A stretch of DNA of 64,000 bases from Chitinophaga filiformis (GCF_021646545.1 NZ_JAKIRP010000008.1:282576-346575); one strand, 5' to 3'. Positions 34,701 to 43,561 are shown, counted from the first letter of the stretch. A program made the numbers and translations. Notes: generated from the sequence alone by a model not told the origin.

Positions 34701-36840
34701 ATTCCCTTTCCTTACCCCGATGTTTGCCCGTTTGCGTGAGCATATACTGGACATAGAGCTGAAAAGAGGGGATTCTCCGACTGCCGTTTCTAAATTTGTG
34801 GCGGAAGTGCAGCGGCTGGAAGGCATTCACCGTTTTGCCAGTATTCTAATGGGGTTGGGAAAGACGACTTTGTATAAAGGATATTATTATTCGTCAGGCG
34901 ATGCCAGTAAACAGCAGGCGTTCAGTGCTTTACTGAAAAGATGTTATCCATGTGCGACAGATACACAGAAAGCATTTGAGGAAAGTATACGCTCGGTGAA
35001 GGTGCCGGAAGAAAGGCTGCTGGAAGCGGCCGTTTATGCGCCGCAGTGGCAGAAATATGTAAGTGGGTTCCTGGGCTGGAAAGGGCTGGATTCTGCTATC
35101 TGGTGGATGCATGCACATACTAAAAGTTATAGCTTTGGTGAGGTAAGTGCGGAAGCAGAAAGTGAAATAGCACGGTATTCAGCCGTTGATATTGACGAGT
35201 TTAAAGAAGGAGCGGTTGATAAGGAATGGTTTCAGAAAGCCTATAAGGAACTGGGACAGGAACGCTGGCAGAAAGTGTATGATGCTGCGAAGTATATTAG
35301 CGATGGTAATGGTCATAGAAGAGCGCGTCTGTATGCAGATGTGATGACAGGCGATCTGAAAATAAAGGAAGTAACGCAGAAGGTTAAAGAAAAGCGGGAT
35401 CAGGATTACCTGCGTCTGTACGGACTAATTCCATTAAGTAAAACGAACGCTGAAAAGGATTTACTGTCCCGCTATGAATATATTCAGCAGTTTAAAAAGG
35501 AAAGTAAACAGTTTAGTGCTCAGAAGCAGTCCAGCGAGGCTGTAGCCATCCGTATAGCCATGGAAAATCTGGCCAGGAATGCAGGGTATGCGGATCCGCA
35601 GCGGCTTACCTGGGCAATGGAGACTAAACAGGTGCAGCAGATACTGGCGAAAGAAACGCAGGTGCAATACGACGATGTATTGATCGGGCTTGTGATAACA
35701 GAAAATGGAGAAGCCGACGTTGTGGCCTTCCGTAATGATAAGATGTTGGCCAGCGTACCGGCGAAATATAAGAAAGATAAGAAGATACTGGAACTGAATG
35801 AGTTCAAAAAGACACTGAGAGAACAACTGCGCCGTTCCCGTAAGGCACTGGAAGATGCGATGGTGAGGGGAGATGGCTTCCAGCTGGAGGAGATGGTGCA
35901 TCTGTTTGAACATCCGGTGATTTCAAAGCACCTGGAGAAACTGGTCTTTACCTGTAAAAAAGGGCATGGGTTCTACAGGAATGGCGCACTGGTATCTGCC
36001 AAAGGCGTGCTGACGCAACCGGACACCGATGATATGATCAAGATTGCCCATTGCACTGACCTGAACGACAGCAGGGAATGGAGTGATTATCAGCGGTATT
36101 GTTTTGAAAAACAGGTACAGCAACCTTTTAAGCAGGTATTCAGGGAGTTGTATGTGCCGCTGGCGGAAGAGCTACAGGAGCAATCGTTGTCAAGGCGTTA
36201 TGCAGGGCACCAGGTACAACCTAGGCAGACAGTGGCATTGTTGAAGACAAGAGGGTGGAAAGTGGACTATGAGGAGGGATTGCAGAAGGTATTCCATCGG
36301 GAAGGCTTCAAGGCTAAGATGTATGCGCAGGCCAACTGGTTCTCGCCGGCAGAGGTGGAAAGCCCGGTATTGGAACAGGTCATCTTCCATGATCTGAAAT
36401 CGTACAGGAATGTCGCTTTTAAAGATATCACGCCGCGTATTTTTAGTGAAGTAATGCGGGACATTGATCTGGTGGTGAGCGTTGCCCATGTCGGCGGTGT
36501 TGACCCGGAAGCCAGTCATTCCAGCATAGAAATGCGTACAGCACTGCTGCGCGAAACTGCCAGGTTATTTAAGCTAAATAATGTGACCGTGAATGGAACA
36601 CATGCGAAGATCGTCGGTCAGTATGGTGAATATAGTGTACACCTGGGTAGTGCCGTTGTGCATCAAATGCCGGGCACGTATTTGTCTATTTTGCCGGTAC
36701 ATTCCCAGCAGCGGGGAAGATTGTTCCTGCCATTCGCAGATGATGACCCGAAATCGGCGGAGCTGATTTCCAAAGTACTGCTCCTGGCACGGGATAAGGA
36801 TATCCAGGACCCGACCATCCTGCAGCAGTTGCGGTTCTAA
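31789..36840 (+). CDS. DUF5724/DUF4132 giant protein (YehI/MolR-like)
   Basis: 1683 aa, cytosolic, no signal peptide. The first 1200 residues are mostly helical and leucine-rich, like HEAT-type solenoids (for example LLEAAVYAPQWQKYVSGFLG near 1080, DUF5724 region). The C-terminal part (about 1250-1683) fits DUF4132: RLTWAMETKQVQQILAKETQ, then SVPAKYKKDKKILELNEFKK and RYAGHQVQPRQTVALLKTRG. E. coli YehI (historically named MolR) belongs to this family; a role in molybdate control was once proposed but is not established. The gene overlaps the convergent ywbE-like gene by 4 bp. Biochemical function unknown. Confidence 0.82.
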   Translation: MNALEFLSTKIIPDYLNQLETTLTAVYNGTSSHTLLTKKTAEMALLLLDKMHKEAGTKHPFYGVPNIEYGDERYNRLSELLPENEWDNEEAFRLLVYFFGEEKAVYVRHAWKKFPGLTYQEKWDRRSFRSPGKRELYFPRQLSFLGTALLQVYRIEYSGLDNKVFCYDLDIREQIIFDHQLPTDALYHLWAAAIDLDNSEVFSVFENIIFNKEPIGKVSSGVIRALLLSQREPAWQLVEKLLLAAQRQEGLRQTILEALDETSRGALIYMIKVLLDNKMTRFSAVVRALDVWAGTHWESEKESAVNAFLQKAYEYLSNPSRIPEGIQSKNNADIYMALWAQSVYDVEKTLPFLQQLAEDPSPEKYCVALKFVLEARHFELDMPIAYPAIDSKELVVIGVAATILEQRISVNPAHYDKHYPDLFDKLHAVLLRSPVKEKEFMRTVFSWMKIRYTRAEIFRVMLLLVLDKQERLDVLLSYFEEMDANVKLQLANAILPDHSGYAWQEKKAVKPITDFQRNFCFRILKERGELLSGIAFEALEKVTLTSEESGIFRELLKRKSGTTRSKVIAILLKQSDALLTDMVKDLLQGDAEQRLAGLDIALQLQQQQRKLAILQELVAAFRSRKSISQKEEILLSQLSDSDETTSFTVENGYGLFDPKQLSPVVAPVVDANDVYGKYLTEGAYGFSLPPETMKAAFQQLLVLLQQYKDYEYEVVNYDNTKATILLGNDFRQKRAPGHKYASPREEYEDYPWAAVWEQWYQSAGLQPRDLFLLNSIARWHDEIEIDDDDKLSPLVLPYIPDFKELIPEALREFSPYRWSNPYPRILLALTLIHPCEEDGEMLVGIITRMFAALPEELLYKEGEDDEDTYRYGWSGGWQANDLLTDFVRRMDPFTMPEHVVERCWNLYHWRQFTGLPKNIPYNHPPLAIFCRAFKQGIISESEMYRGLLVPDHIRMLSTTRKYKGDRDYFETFPFLTPMFARLREHILDIELKRGDSPTAVSKFVAEVQRLEGIHRFASILMGLGKTTLYKGYYYSSGDASKQQAFSALLKRCYPCATDTQKAFEESIRSVKVPEERLLEAAVYAPQWQKYVSGFLGWKGLDSAIWWMHAHTKSYSFGEVSAEAESEIARYSAVDIDEFKEGAVDKEWFQKAYKELGQERWQKVYDAAKYISDGNGHRRARLYADVMTGDLKIKEVTQKVKEKRDQDYLRLYGLIPLSKTNAEKDLLSRYEYIQQFKKESKQFSAQKQSSEAVAIRIAMENLARNAGYADPQRLTWAMETKQVQQILAKETQVQYDDVLIGLVITENGEADVVAFRNDKMLASVPAKYKKDKKILELNEFKKTLREQLRRSRKALEDAMVRGDGFQLEEMVHLFEHPVISKHLEKLVFTCKKGHGFYRNGALVSAKGVLTQPDTDDMIKIAHCTDLNDSREWSDYQRYCFEKQVQQPFKQVFRELYVPLAEELQEQSLSRRYAGHQVQPRQTVALLKTRGWKVDYEEGLQKVFHREGFKAKMYAQANWFSPAEVESPVLEQVIFHDLKSYRNVAFKDITPRIFSEVMRDIDLVVSVAHVGGVDPEASHSSIEMRTALLRETARLFKLNNVTVNGTHAKIVGQYGEYSVHLGSAVVHQMPGTYLSILPVHSQQRGRLFLPFADDDPKSAELISKVLLLARDKDIQDPTILQQLRF

Positions 36841-37046
36841 AGCAGGTCTTCGTCTTCAGCAAAGGCTGCTACACGGCCTATCTGACCGTCTTCCAGTCTG
36901 ACCTTTATACCCCGGGAATGGTAAGGGGAGGAGGTGAGGATGTCTTTGACAATACCATATGTCAGCTTACCGCTGCGCTGGTCTTTTTTAAGAATGATCG
37001 CCACTGCCAATCCCGGGTATATATCTTTTCTGTACTGACCGTCCAT
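36837..37046 (-). CDS. YwbE family protein (DUF2196)
   Basis: 69 aa, the full family length. GQYRKDIYPGLAVAIILKKD, RSGKLTYGIVKDILTSSPYH and the ending GIKVRLEDGQIGRV are the complete YwbE signature, a small beta-barrel-like protein with 'dQr.gkltrGvVkdiLT.s..HprGIKV.L..G.vGRV'. Its function is not known, although the fold suggests nucleic-acid binding. A minus-strand TACCTTTG at 37073-37066 supplies a -7 box about 20 bp upstream. Confidence 0.92.
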   Translation of the reverse strand: MDGQYRKDIYPGLAVAIILKKDQRSGKLTYGIVKDILTSSPYHSRGIKVRLEDGQIGRVAAFAEDEDLL

Positions 37047-37437
37047 AGTTTTAAAATTGTGGGCGCAAAGGTAGGTATTTTACCGGAGCCATACGCAGGA
37101 CCAGCATGCTAATAACAGGACCTTCAGGCAATTATTTAAATAAAAAAACATCCGTACAATATTAAATGTTTTAAAAAATGCCTATGTTTGCGATACAACT
37201 ATTGGGACATCATTTTGGACTGTTTGACGCCAGATCGCTGTGAAAAGCATCCTTTTTCTTCCCCGTATTTGTTCCGGAATTGATTAGTTCAGACTTGTTA
37301 TGTTTCGTTGCTTTGTTCAAAAACTTATTTGAAATTGTTTGCTTTCCTGATTAATAATCTACTATAAGGCAAATTGTACCTGATCTCTTGTCGATGAGCA
37401 TGTTATTAGGCCCGAAAGTAGTTCGATTTGTTATACC
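37047..37437. other. AT-rich intergenic region between divergent ywbE-like and outer-membrane genes
   Basis: About 390 bp without a gene. It holds the ywbE -7 box (CAAAGGTA on the + strand, 37066-37073) and a + strand TATGTTTG (37183-37190) that matches TAnnTTTG but would give a 240-nt leader for the downstream gene. Confidence 0.45.
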
Positions 37438-39819
37438 GTGAAATATTACTTATCCCTTTTACTCATTTTATTGTCCACTATATGCCAGGTATATAGTCAA
37501 TCTGCGGTAAATATGCAGATGTCAGACTATTACAGGAAGTGGAAGGTAAAACTTCCGCAACGCCAGCAATATCCACAGTTTGGCGATAGCTTGTACTATT
37601 TTGTGAATGGAGATAATAAAGCCCCGGTTATTCTCGTGGTTCCTTTCCGGCCAACAGGTTACGATACAGTGATCGGGTACTATGAACGCAATAAAAACAA
37701 CCGGCTGCCTGTAGTGGTTCCTCCACGCACGCCACTGCTGACCGTGCATGGTAACGTGATGTATGATCTTTTCTATCAGTCCAATATCGATACCCCTTTT
37801 GTACAGAAAGATGTTTATCAGCATACCGTGCAAACGAGCCTGGTACTCACCTATAAAGACCGCTATCCTATACGGCTGAACTTTACTACCAGGATGGGAA
37901 ATTCTTCTCTTTTCAGGAACCTGACTGATTTTAATCTTCAGTTTACCAGCAGAGATTTCAAAAATGCGATGTTACAGCGTGCCAAAAGCTGGGATGCAGG
38001 TAAATATGCGCAGCTGGAAGAACTGGAAAAGCTCAGAATGCAGCTGGAGGCGAAGCAACTGGAGATCAATAAGCTGAGGGGATGGAAAACAGATCCCGGG
38101 CTATTACAGCGTATGGTGGAGGCCAGAGAACGGGCTTACTATGGACGGATAAAGGATTCATTGGCGGCGCTCGACAAGCCGGAGATGGAAATGCCTGACC
38201 TCAATATAGGTAAAAGAGGGCTTGGCCGACTGGAGCTGCCGGATGATATGAAGGGAAAGGGCGGTTCTGAAAAGGACAAAGCTGATTCAGCACTAAAGAA
38301 ACTGACTGCCAGCTATGAAGGGGCGGATAGGAAACTGGACTCCCTGCAGGCGGAACTGGCAAAACTACAGGCGCTGTATAAAAAGCAAGAGGGTATTTAT
38401 AATTCGCGTAAAAGCGCCCTGGCAGATATACTGATACGCAGTAAGAATAATAAGGAGCTGGCAGAGAACCTCAAGGCAGCAAACCTGCCGGATACTATGT
38501 TGCCGAAAGGTTATAAACACCTGCTGGCCATCCGCTCAGTCGGCATTGGCCGCACCCTGGTCAATTACTCTGAGTTGACGGCAAAAGATATCAGCATACT
38601 GGGCGTACAGGCAGAATACAATCCCTCTTATTATCTGGCATTTGCGACAGGCAGGGTCGATTACCGTTTCCGCGACTTCTTCCTTAATGAGAACAGGTCC
38701 AGGCAGTATCTGAATCTTGTGCGTGCGGGCCTGGGAATGAGAGATGGTAACAACATCATCATGACTTATTATACCGGTAAAAAGCAGGTATATAATTTCA
38801 ATACTGCTCCCGGTGGCACTAATACCGGCAACCTGGAACAGCGGATCATGGGCTTCTCACTGGAGGGCCGCTGGCAGCTGGACGAGAACAATTATATCAT
38901 AGGAGAGGCCGCAAAATCGTCGCTGCCCACATATGCCAGATCAGGTGAAGATCATAGCAGCGCACTGGGAAGTGTTTTTAAACTGAATGATCATTCCAAC
39001 GAGGCATATTCTGTGAAAGCCAGCTCTTTCTGGCCGCAGACGGGCACAAAGATCAATGGTATGTATAAGATGATGGGCGCCAACTTTCAGTCGTTCAGCC
39101 TCTTCACTACAGGGTCTTCTCAGACGGCCTGGTCCATCCGGGTGGATCAGCCGTTCTTCAAACAACAACTGATCATCAGTGGAAGTATTAAGAAGAATGA
39201 TTTCACTACAAATTACCAGCAGACAAACTATCAGAGCAATACGGTTTTCAAAAGTATCCAGGCAACCTTACGCAGGAAGAAATGGCCGGTGATAACCGTG
39301 GGATATTATCCAAGCTCCCAGATCACGAAACTGACTGATGATAGTTACCAGGAAAACCTGTTTTACAACCTCGTGGGCACTGCCAGTCACTTCTATACCT
39401 ACAGAGGTATTATGATGAGCACCGTATTCTCATACACGCAATTCTATAATAAACAGACCGATAGTAATTTCCTCTATTTCAACAGCAAAAACATGATGCT
39501 GAACCAGACGATTTTTGTCGGCAAGTTCACGATCAATGGAGGTGGTTCATTCGCTACCAATCCGGAGTACAACCTGTACGGTGCAGACGGGAATGTGCAG
39601 TATAAAATGAGAACATGGCTGGAGATCGGTGGTGGTATGAAATATAATTACCAGACAGTTTACAACCTCACGCAGATAGGTTATTCCGGCAATGCAAGGG
39701 TAACGATTCCGCTATTGGGCGAGATTGCTGTCATGGCAGAAAAGGCATTTATACCGGGGATGGAGAAACGCCTGGTATCCAGTAATAATGGAAGATTAAC
39801 CTATACAAAGACATTTTAA
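37438..39819 (+). CDS. Putative outer-membrane beta-barrel protein with coiled coil
   Basis: 793 aa with a GTG start and signal peptide (MKYYLSLLLILLSTICQVYS, then Q). A beta-rich N-terminal domain (about 25-170) is followed by a long charged coiled coil (about 190-340, with QLEELEKLRMQLEAKQLEIN and KLDSLQAELAKLQALYKKQE). The C-terminal half (about 365-793) has alternating aromatic beta strands typical of an outer-membrane barrel (YYLAFATGRVDYRFRDFFLN, RTWLEIGGGMKYNYQTVYNL). No family recognised. It begins a tight same-strand cluster of exported proteins (2-bp gap to the next gene), suggesting one envelope complex; the order barrel protein, Fn3-like protein, periplasmic proteins resembles surface-structure loci in this phylum. 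Confidence 0.8.
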   Translation: MKYYLSLLLILLSTICQVYSQSAVNMQMSDYYRKWKVKLPQRQQYPQFGDSLYYFVNGDNKAPVILVVPFRPTGYDTVIGYYERNKNNRLPVVVPPRTPLLTVHGNVMYDLFYQSNIDTPFVQKDVYQHTVQTSLVLTYKDRYPIRLNFTTRMGNSSLFRNLTDFNLQFTSRDFKNAMLQRAKSWDAGKYAQLEELEKLRMQLEAKQLEINKLRGWKTDPGLLQRMVEARERAYYGRIKDSLAALDKPEMEMPDLNIGKRGLGRLELPDDMKGKGGSEKDKADSALKKLTASYEGADRKLDSLQAELAKLQALYKKQEGIYNSRKSALADILIRSKNNKELAENLKAANLPDTMLPKGYKHLLAIRSVGIGRTLVNYSELTAKDISILGVQAEYNPSYYLAFATGRVDYRFRDFFLNENRSRQYLNLVRAGLGMRDGNNIIMTYYTGKKQVYNFNTAPGGTNTGNLEQRIMGFSLEGRWQLDENNYIIGEAAKSSLPTYARSGEDHSSALGSVFKLNDHSNEAYSVKASSFWPQTGTKINGMYKMMGANFQSFSLFTTGSSQTAWSIRVDQPFFKQQLIISGSIKKNDFTTNYQQTNYQSNTVFKSIQATLRRKKWPVITVGYYPSSQITKLTDDSYQENLFYNLVGTASHFYTYRGIMMSTVFSYTQFYNKQTDSNFLYFNSKNMMLNQTIFVGKFTINGGGSFATNPEYNLYGADGNVQYKMRTWLEIGGGMKYNYQTVYNLTQIGYSGNARVTIPLLGEIAVMAEKAFIPGMEKRLVSSNNGRLTYTKTF

Positions 39820-39821
39820 AC

Positions 39822-40919
39822 ATGACCAAAATGAAAAATTACCTGCTGTTACTGCTTGTTCTATTCTTTGGTATGCAGACCAAAGCGCAGGTTAGTATGA
39901 CTGCACAAGTACCTCCTGAGGGTGTACTGGTGAAAGCACAACTATGGAATATCGTACTGGTATCTGTATCCGAGGCGCCGACTACTGTTAAAATAGTGAT
40001 GCGACTGACAGATATCAAAACCAACCAGCCGGTGTTGACAGGGATTTCCCGCAACGTTACATTGACCAAAGGCGCAAAACAATTGCAGCTGAGTGATGTG
40101 TCTCCGGTGCAGTATGAATACCTGTCGAATGTTGCTGACAGAAGCCCGAATGGACTATTGCCGGTAGGTAACTATCAGGCATGTTACAGTGTATATGTTC
40201 AGGGTGTTTCTCACGGGGATCTGATCTCTGAGGATTGTATTCCTTTTGCGGTAGCACCCGTTGGTCCGCCATTACTGAACACGCCGGCAGATCAGAGCGT
40301 CCTGGAAACATTCAATCCGCAGTTTACCTGGTTGCCGCCATCTCCGGCCAATATCTTCAGTAATCTGAACTACGAATTACTGTTGACGGAAGTGAGGAGC
40401 GGACAATCAGCAGTAGAAGCAATACAGCAGAACCTGCCTGTGTACAGACTGCCTTCTACGAACAACCTGTTTGCCAATTACCCGTCTTCAGCTTTATCCC
40501 TGGATACCGGTAAGCAATATGCATGGACTATCATTGCTAAAAACGGTCCTGCATTTGCTGCACAAACCGACGTATGGACATTCAGGCTGAAGTCCACCCT
40601 GGTGAAAAAAGAAACCGCCGAGAATACACATATCCAATTGAGGAAAGAACTGGATGGCGCGGTAGCAGCGGTAACCGGCAATGTGCATTTTACCTATACC
40701 AATGAGGTGAACGACAATGTTGTTAAATACGAACTGGTGGGGCTGGAAACAGGTAATATAGTGATCGCATCCGGTGATCTGAACGTAAAACCAGGCGATA
40801 ATATGATGGCATTTGAAGTAAAAAGAAAATACAATCTGCAGGATGGCAAAAGCTATCTGCTTCGCGTGAAGAATTCCAGGAATGAGTACTGGCAGATGAA
40901 GTTTGTTTATACAAAATAG
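39822..40919 (+). CDS. Secreted Fn3/TANFOR-like beta-sandwich protein
   Basis: 365 aa, signal peptide (start at 39822, or 39831 for MKNYLLLLLVLFFGMQTKAQ). The N-terminal beta domain (about 25-145) includes PPEGVLVKAQLWNIVLVSVS. From about 150 there is an Fn3-like region with GPPLLNTPADQSVLETFNPQ and FTWLPPSP, then YELLLTEVRSGQSAVEAIQQ and TGKQYAWTIIAK, which resembles the TANFOR-type repeats of Bacteroidota surface proteins. The last 90 residues form another beta domain. Two bases after the barrel protein and 12 before the next gene; likely co-expressed. Function unknown. Confidence 0.78.
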   Translation: MTKMKNYLLLLLVLFFGMQTKAQVSMTAQVPPEGVLVKAQLWNIVLVSVSEAPTTVKIVMRLTDIKTNQPVLTGISRNVTLTKGAKQLQLSDVSPVQYEYLSNVADRSPNGLLPVGNYQACYSVYVQGVSHGDLISEDCIPFAVAPVGPPLLNTPADQSVLETFNPQFTWLPPSPANIFSNLNYELLLTEVRSGQSAVEAIQQNLPVYRLPSTNNLFANYPSSALSLDTGKQYAWTIIAKNGPAFAAQTDVWTFRLKSTLVKKETAENTHIQLRKELDGAVAAVTGNVHFTYTNEVNDNVVKYELVGLETGNIVIASGDLNVKPGDNMMAFEVKRKYNLQDGKSYLLRVKNSRNEYWQMKFVYTK

Positions 40920-40931
40920 TTCTAAATAGAT

Positions 40932-41687
40932 ATGAAAGTGTTGAGAACAGGTTTAATGATCCTGTGTGGTGCTGCGGTACTCCATACAGCAAAGGCACAG
41001 GAAGTGAACGATACGGCGAAATTATTTGCCGAAATGAAAACGCTGCAGGGTGTTTACCAGCAGAAAGCTTTGTCTTTTGACATCAGGTATACGTATGCCA
41101 GCGAGTTGCATCCTGAGACGGTGCTGGACTCTTTAAGCGGGCATGCAGATATTGCCGGCAGCAATTATTATTATCAGCTGGCCAATACGGAAATGACAGC
41201 CAATGACAAATATGTGGTCACGCTTTTTAAGGAAGATAAGATCATGTATCTGTCTAAACCTATGGCGCTCAATGCCGCTGATCCACTGGAGCAGATGCGG
41301 GTATCGATGAGAACCGCGGGTGTAAATCGCTGTGCTGTAACGGAAAAAGGAACGGTGAAGTCCATTCGGGTTGGTTTCAGGGAAGGCGGGCCATACAAGG
41401 AGCTGCAGATGGATTTTGATAAATCCTCCGGCTACCTGCTCTCTATGCGATATGTGCTTAAGACGAGCATGTTAATGGAGTCCACTGGTGGTGCAAATGC
41501 GGAGGCGCCTGAGGAATATGGTGAATATGCTATCGTACAGAGCTATTATGAGAACTATAAACAGCTTTCGGGACAGGAAAAAGAGTTTGACAGCGCCCGC
41601 TTCTTTTACAAGGAAGGGGATGAATTCAAGCCTACGGCTGCGTATAGTGAGTACAAGGTATTTGTGGGCTCACCAGATCTGAAGTAG
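40932..41687 (+). CDS. Exported periplasmic protein of unknown function
   Basis: 251 aa with a signal peptide (about 1-22, LRTGLMILCGAAVLHTAKAQ). The mature part looks like an open beta-sheet, LolA/LolB-like: KALSFDIRYTYASELHPETV, GHADIAGSNYYYQLANTEMT, IMYLSKPMALNAADPLEQMR and ELQMDFDKSSGYLLSMRYVL. That fold similarity is only an impression from strand pattern. The position in the cluster suggests a periplasmic accessory of the barrel and Fn3-like proteins. Confidence 0.78.
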   Translation: MKVLRTGLMILCGAAVLHTAKAQEVNDTAKLFAEMKTLQGVYQQKALSFDIRYTYASELHPETVLDSLSGHADIAGSNYYYQLANTEMTANDKYVVTLFKEDKIMYLSKPMALNAADPLEQMRVSMRTAGVNRCAVTEKGTVKSIRVGFREGGPYKELQMDFDKSSGYLLSMRYVLKTSMLMESTGGANAEAPEEYGEYAIVQSYYENYKQLSGQEKEFDSARFFYKEGDEFKPTAAYSEYKVFVGSPDLK

Positions 41688-41706
41688 ATTAATACATCCT
41701 TAACCT

Positions 41707-41793
41707 ATGAATTACAAGAGCAACATACTTGTGGCAGCGCTTCTGCTGACCAGTTCCTGTACCGGATACATCTCTGGCTATTTTCATGTTTAA
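41707..41793 (+). other. Lipoprotein signal-peptide mini-ORF, probably the severed 5' end of the next gene
   Basis: 28 codons: MNYKSNILVAALLLTSSCTG then YISGYFHV and TAA. It has a perfect lipobox (LTSSC) but almost no mature protein. The following frame (from 41786) overlaps it by 8 bp in +1 register and lacks any signal peptide. Together they read as one lipoprotein broken by a frameshift near 41785. A genuine 28-aa lipoprotein is the alternative. Confidence 0.55.
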
Positions 41794-42142
41794 GGAGTGT
41801 TACAACTATGATTATGATCTTCAGCGGGAAGAGTATATCAGATGGGACCTGGAATACAATAAGTTGCGGCCGTTAGTTGATTCACTGTTTCATGAGAAGA
41901 AGGATTATGAGAAACGTATGCAGCAAGTTGCACTTAATAAAACAAAGTTCCTGGAAGATGCACATAAGGTAGTTGTTTCAGACGCTCGTCAGTATAACGT
42001 GATAAGCGATATGATGGAATTTGACTATCTGCGAAACCGGAAAGATAGCCTGTTAAAGGGCCTTATGTCGGATATGTTGAAAGATGAAAAGGTTGGCAAG
42101 GAAGAGAAGCTGGCATTGGAAGGTGTTTTGAGTAAATGGTAG
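41786..42142 (+). CDS. Charged helical protein, possibly the mature part of a frameshifted lipoprotein
   Basis: 118 aa, almost entirely alpha-helical and charged (NKLRPLVDSLFHEKKDYEKR, MEFDYLRNRKDSLLKGLMSD). It has no signal peptide of its own, while every neighbour in the cluster is exported. The overlapping upstream mini-ORF supplies exactly the missing lipoprotein signal in another frame. Family not recognised. Confidence 0.6.
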   Translation: MFKECYNYDYDLQREEYIRWDLEYNKLRPLVDSLFHEKKDYEKRMQQVALNKTKFLEDAHKVVVSDARQYNVISDMMEFDYLRNRKDSLLKGLMSDMLKDEKVGKEEKLALEGVLSKW

Positions 42143-42158
42143 GTAATATAACAATAGC

Positions 42159-43004
42159 ATGATTGCATATAACATGACTGAGTCGAAATTATTGTTAGGG
42201 TTATTACTGCTAAGTTTAGCCTGTAACAATCCAAAAGTTCCGGCAGTAAACGGTGACACAGTAGCTGATGACCAGGCAATGCCGGCTCTGAAAGCTGAAG
42301 ATAGTGACGCTGATCAGGGGTTAATGAAACGGATTGATAGCATTGCAGATGTCATTAGAGATGGAAGTTACGAAACAAGAAGGGCGTTTTTCCCGCCTAA
42401 TAGCATCCGGGACACTTTGAAAACAACGCTGTTTTTCAAAGATGGAAAAGCATTGAGAATCCAATATTCGACTTTTGAAGATGGAGGCGCAGCTGTAGGC
42501 AATGAAGATCTATACTTTGATAAATCCCTTGGTGTTATCAGAGGAGGCCCGTCTGGCAACGATGCTTTTTATGAATGTGTCACCTTGGATGGAAGATATA
42601 TTCGATTTAGAAAATCAATACTGGATGGTACCTTTAAAAAAGCAGATGTACCTCCGGGCGCTACCGATGGCTTGATGGGACTCATACTCCGAACAGTGCA
42701 TGATTTAAGGCAGCTATACCCTGATATTGCATTTGATGTGCCAGAGATACCATTACGGGGAGACGCAAGACTTAAAATGATAAGCGCTGTACCTTTATAT
42801 GAAGGTCCGGACACGAATGCACATAAGATCAGGCTTTTGCAAGATCGAGCGGTAGTAGGATTTATAAGAGCCAGTGACTCCATTGGAAGTTTTAGAGACA
42901 AGAGATGGATCTGGTATTTCGTTAAATCAGACACCGATTCCGGTTGGATTGTAGGGCATCCTGATTTTGTACAGGAACTGACAGATGAAAATGCAGAGGA
43001 TTAA
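42159..43004 (+). CDS. Predicted lipoprotein with C-terminal SH3-like domain
   Basis: 281 aa (ATG at 42159; MTESKLLLGLLLLSLAC five codons later gives a tighter signal peptide with the lipobox Cys). The mature N-terminus is acidic and low in complexity. A beta domain (about 75-150, TLKTTLFFKDGKALRIQYST) follows. The C-terminal 75 residues resemble a bacterial SH3-like domain: ISAVPLYEGPDTNAHKIRLL, VVGFIRA, and RWIWYFVKSDTDSGWIVGHP. It is the last gene of the envelope cluster and its stop overlaps the convergent gene by 4 bp. Function unknown. Confidence 0.75.
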   Translation: MIAYNMTESKLLLGLLLLSLACNNPKVPAVNGDTVADDQAMPALKAEDSDADQGLMKRIDSIADVIRDGSYETRRAFFPPNSIRDTLKTTLFFKDGKALRIQYSTFEDGGAAVGNEDLYFDKSLGVIRGGPSGNDAFYECVTLDGRYIRFRKSILDGTFKKADVPPGATDGLMGLILRTVHDLRQLYPDIAFDVPEIPLRGDARLKMISAVPLYEGPDTNAHKIRLLQDRAVVGFIRASDSIGSFRDKRWIWYFVKSDTDSGWIVGHPDFVQELTDENAED

Positions 43005-43561
43005 TCAGATACAGGCCATTCCCTTACCCATATGCCAGGATAGTGACGCACCAGGCCTTCTTCATCCACTTCCAGTTCTGCTGTAAATCCCGTCCACAAA
43101 CTTTCATATCTGTATAACCTGTCGGCCAGTTTTGTGTATCTCTGTTTCACAGGCTTCACATCCATGGCCGGCAGGTCGAAATATAAAACGGTGATCTCCT
43201 GTGATTCTCCTTCCAAGAGCGATAATCTGTTCACCGCCAGTGTATTCGTGAACGGTGTAATGGAGATATCAATATCGATACAAGGCTCGAAGATCTCATG
43301 AATAGTTCCTAGTTTGTCTAACCATTTGCCATTTTCCCGTGTAAACTGCAACTCTTTCTGTATATGATCATGTGCCCTGATTATAACACCGGTTGTTTCC
43401 CAGTCTGCATTAGCAGTAATATGATAATTGACATGCAGCGGCAAATCATTCACCAGTCCGGTGATGTATCCCCGTATATGATGAGTGTCATCTGACTGAA
43501 GATGAAGATATTCGAGCGTATTGTAGTAAATTCCTTTCCAGATAATTTGCTTTGAGGTCAT
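43001..43561 (-). CDS. Putative glycolipid-binding family protein (PA1994-like)
   Basis: 186 aa, cytosolic. The N-terminal KQIIWKGIYYNTLEYLHLQS, the central CIDIDISITPFTNTLAVNRL and the C-terminal VKQRYTKLADRLYRYESLWT with ELEVDEEGLVRHYPGIW match the family annotated as putative glycolipid-binding (Pfam Glycolipid_bind). The family has a known fold but no proven ligand. Transcribed toward the envelope cluster. Confidence 0.8.
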   Translation of the reverse strand: MTSKQIIWKGIYYNTLEYLHLQSDDTHHIRGYITGLVNDLPLHVNYHITANADWETTGVIIRAHDHIQKELQFTRENGKWLDKLGTIHEIFEPCIDIDISITPFTNTLAVNRLSLLEGESQEITVLYFDLPAMDVKPVKQRYTKLADRLYRYESLWTGFTAELEVDEEGLVRHYPGIWVREWPVSD

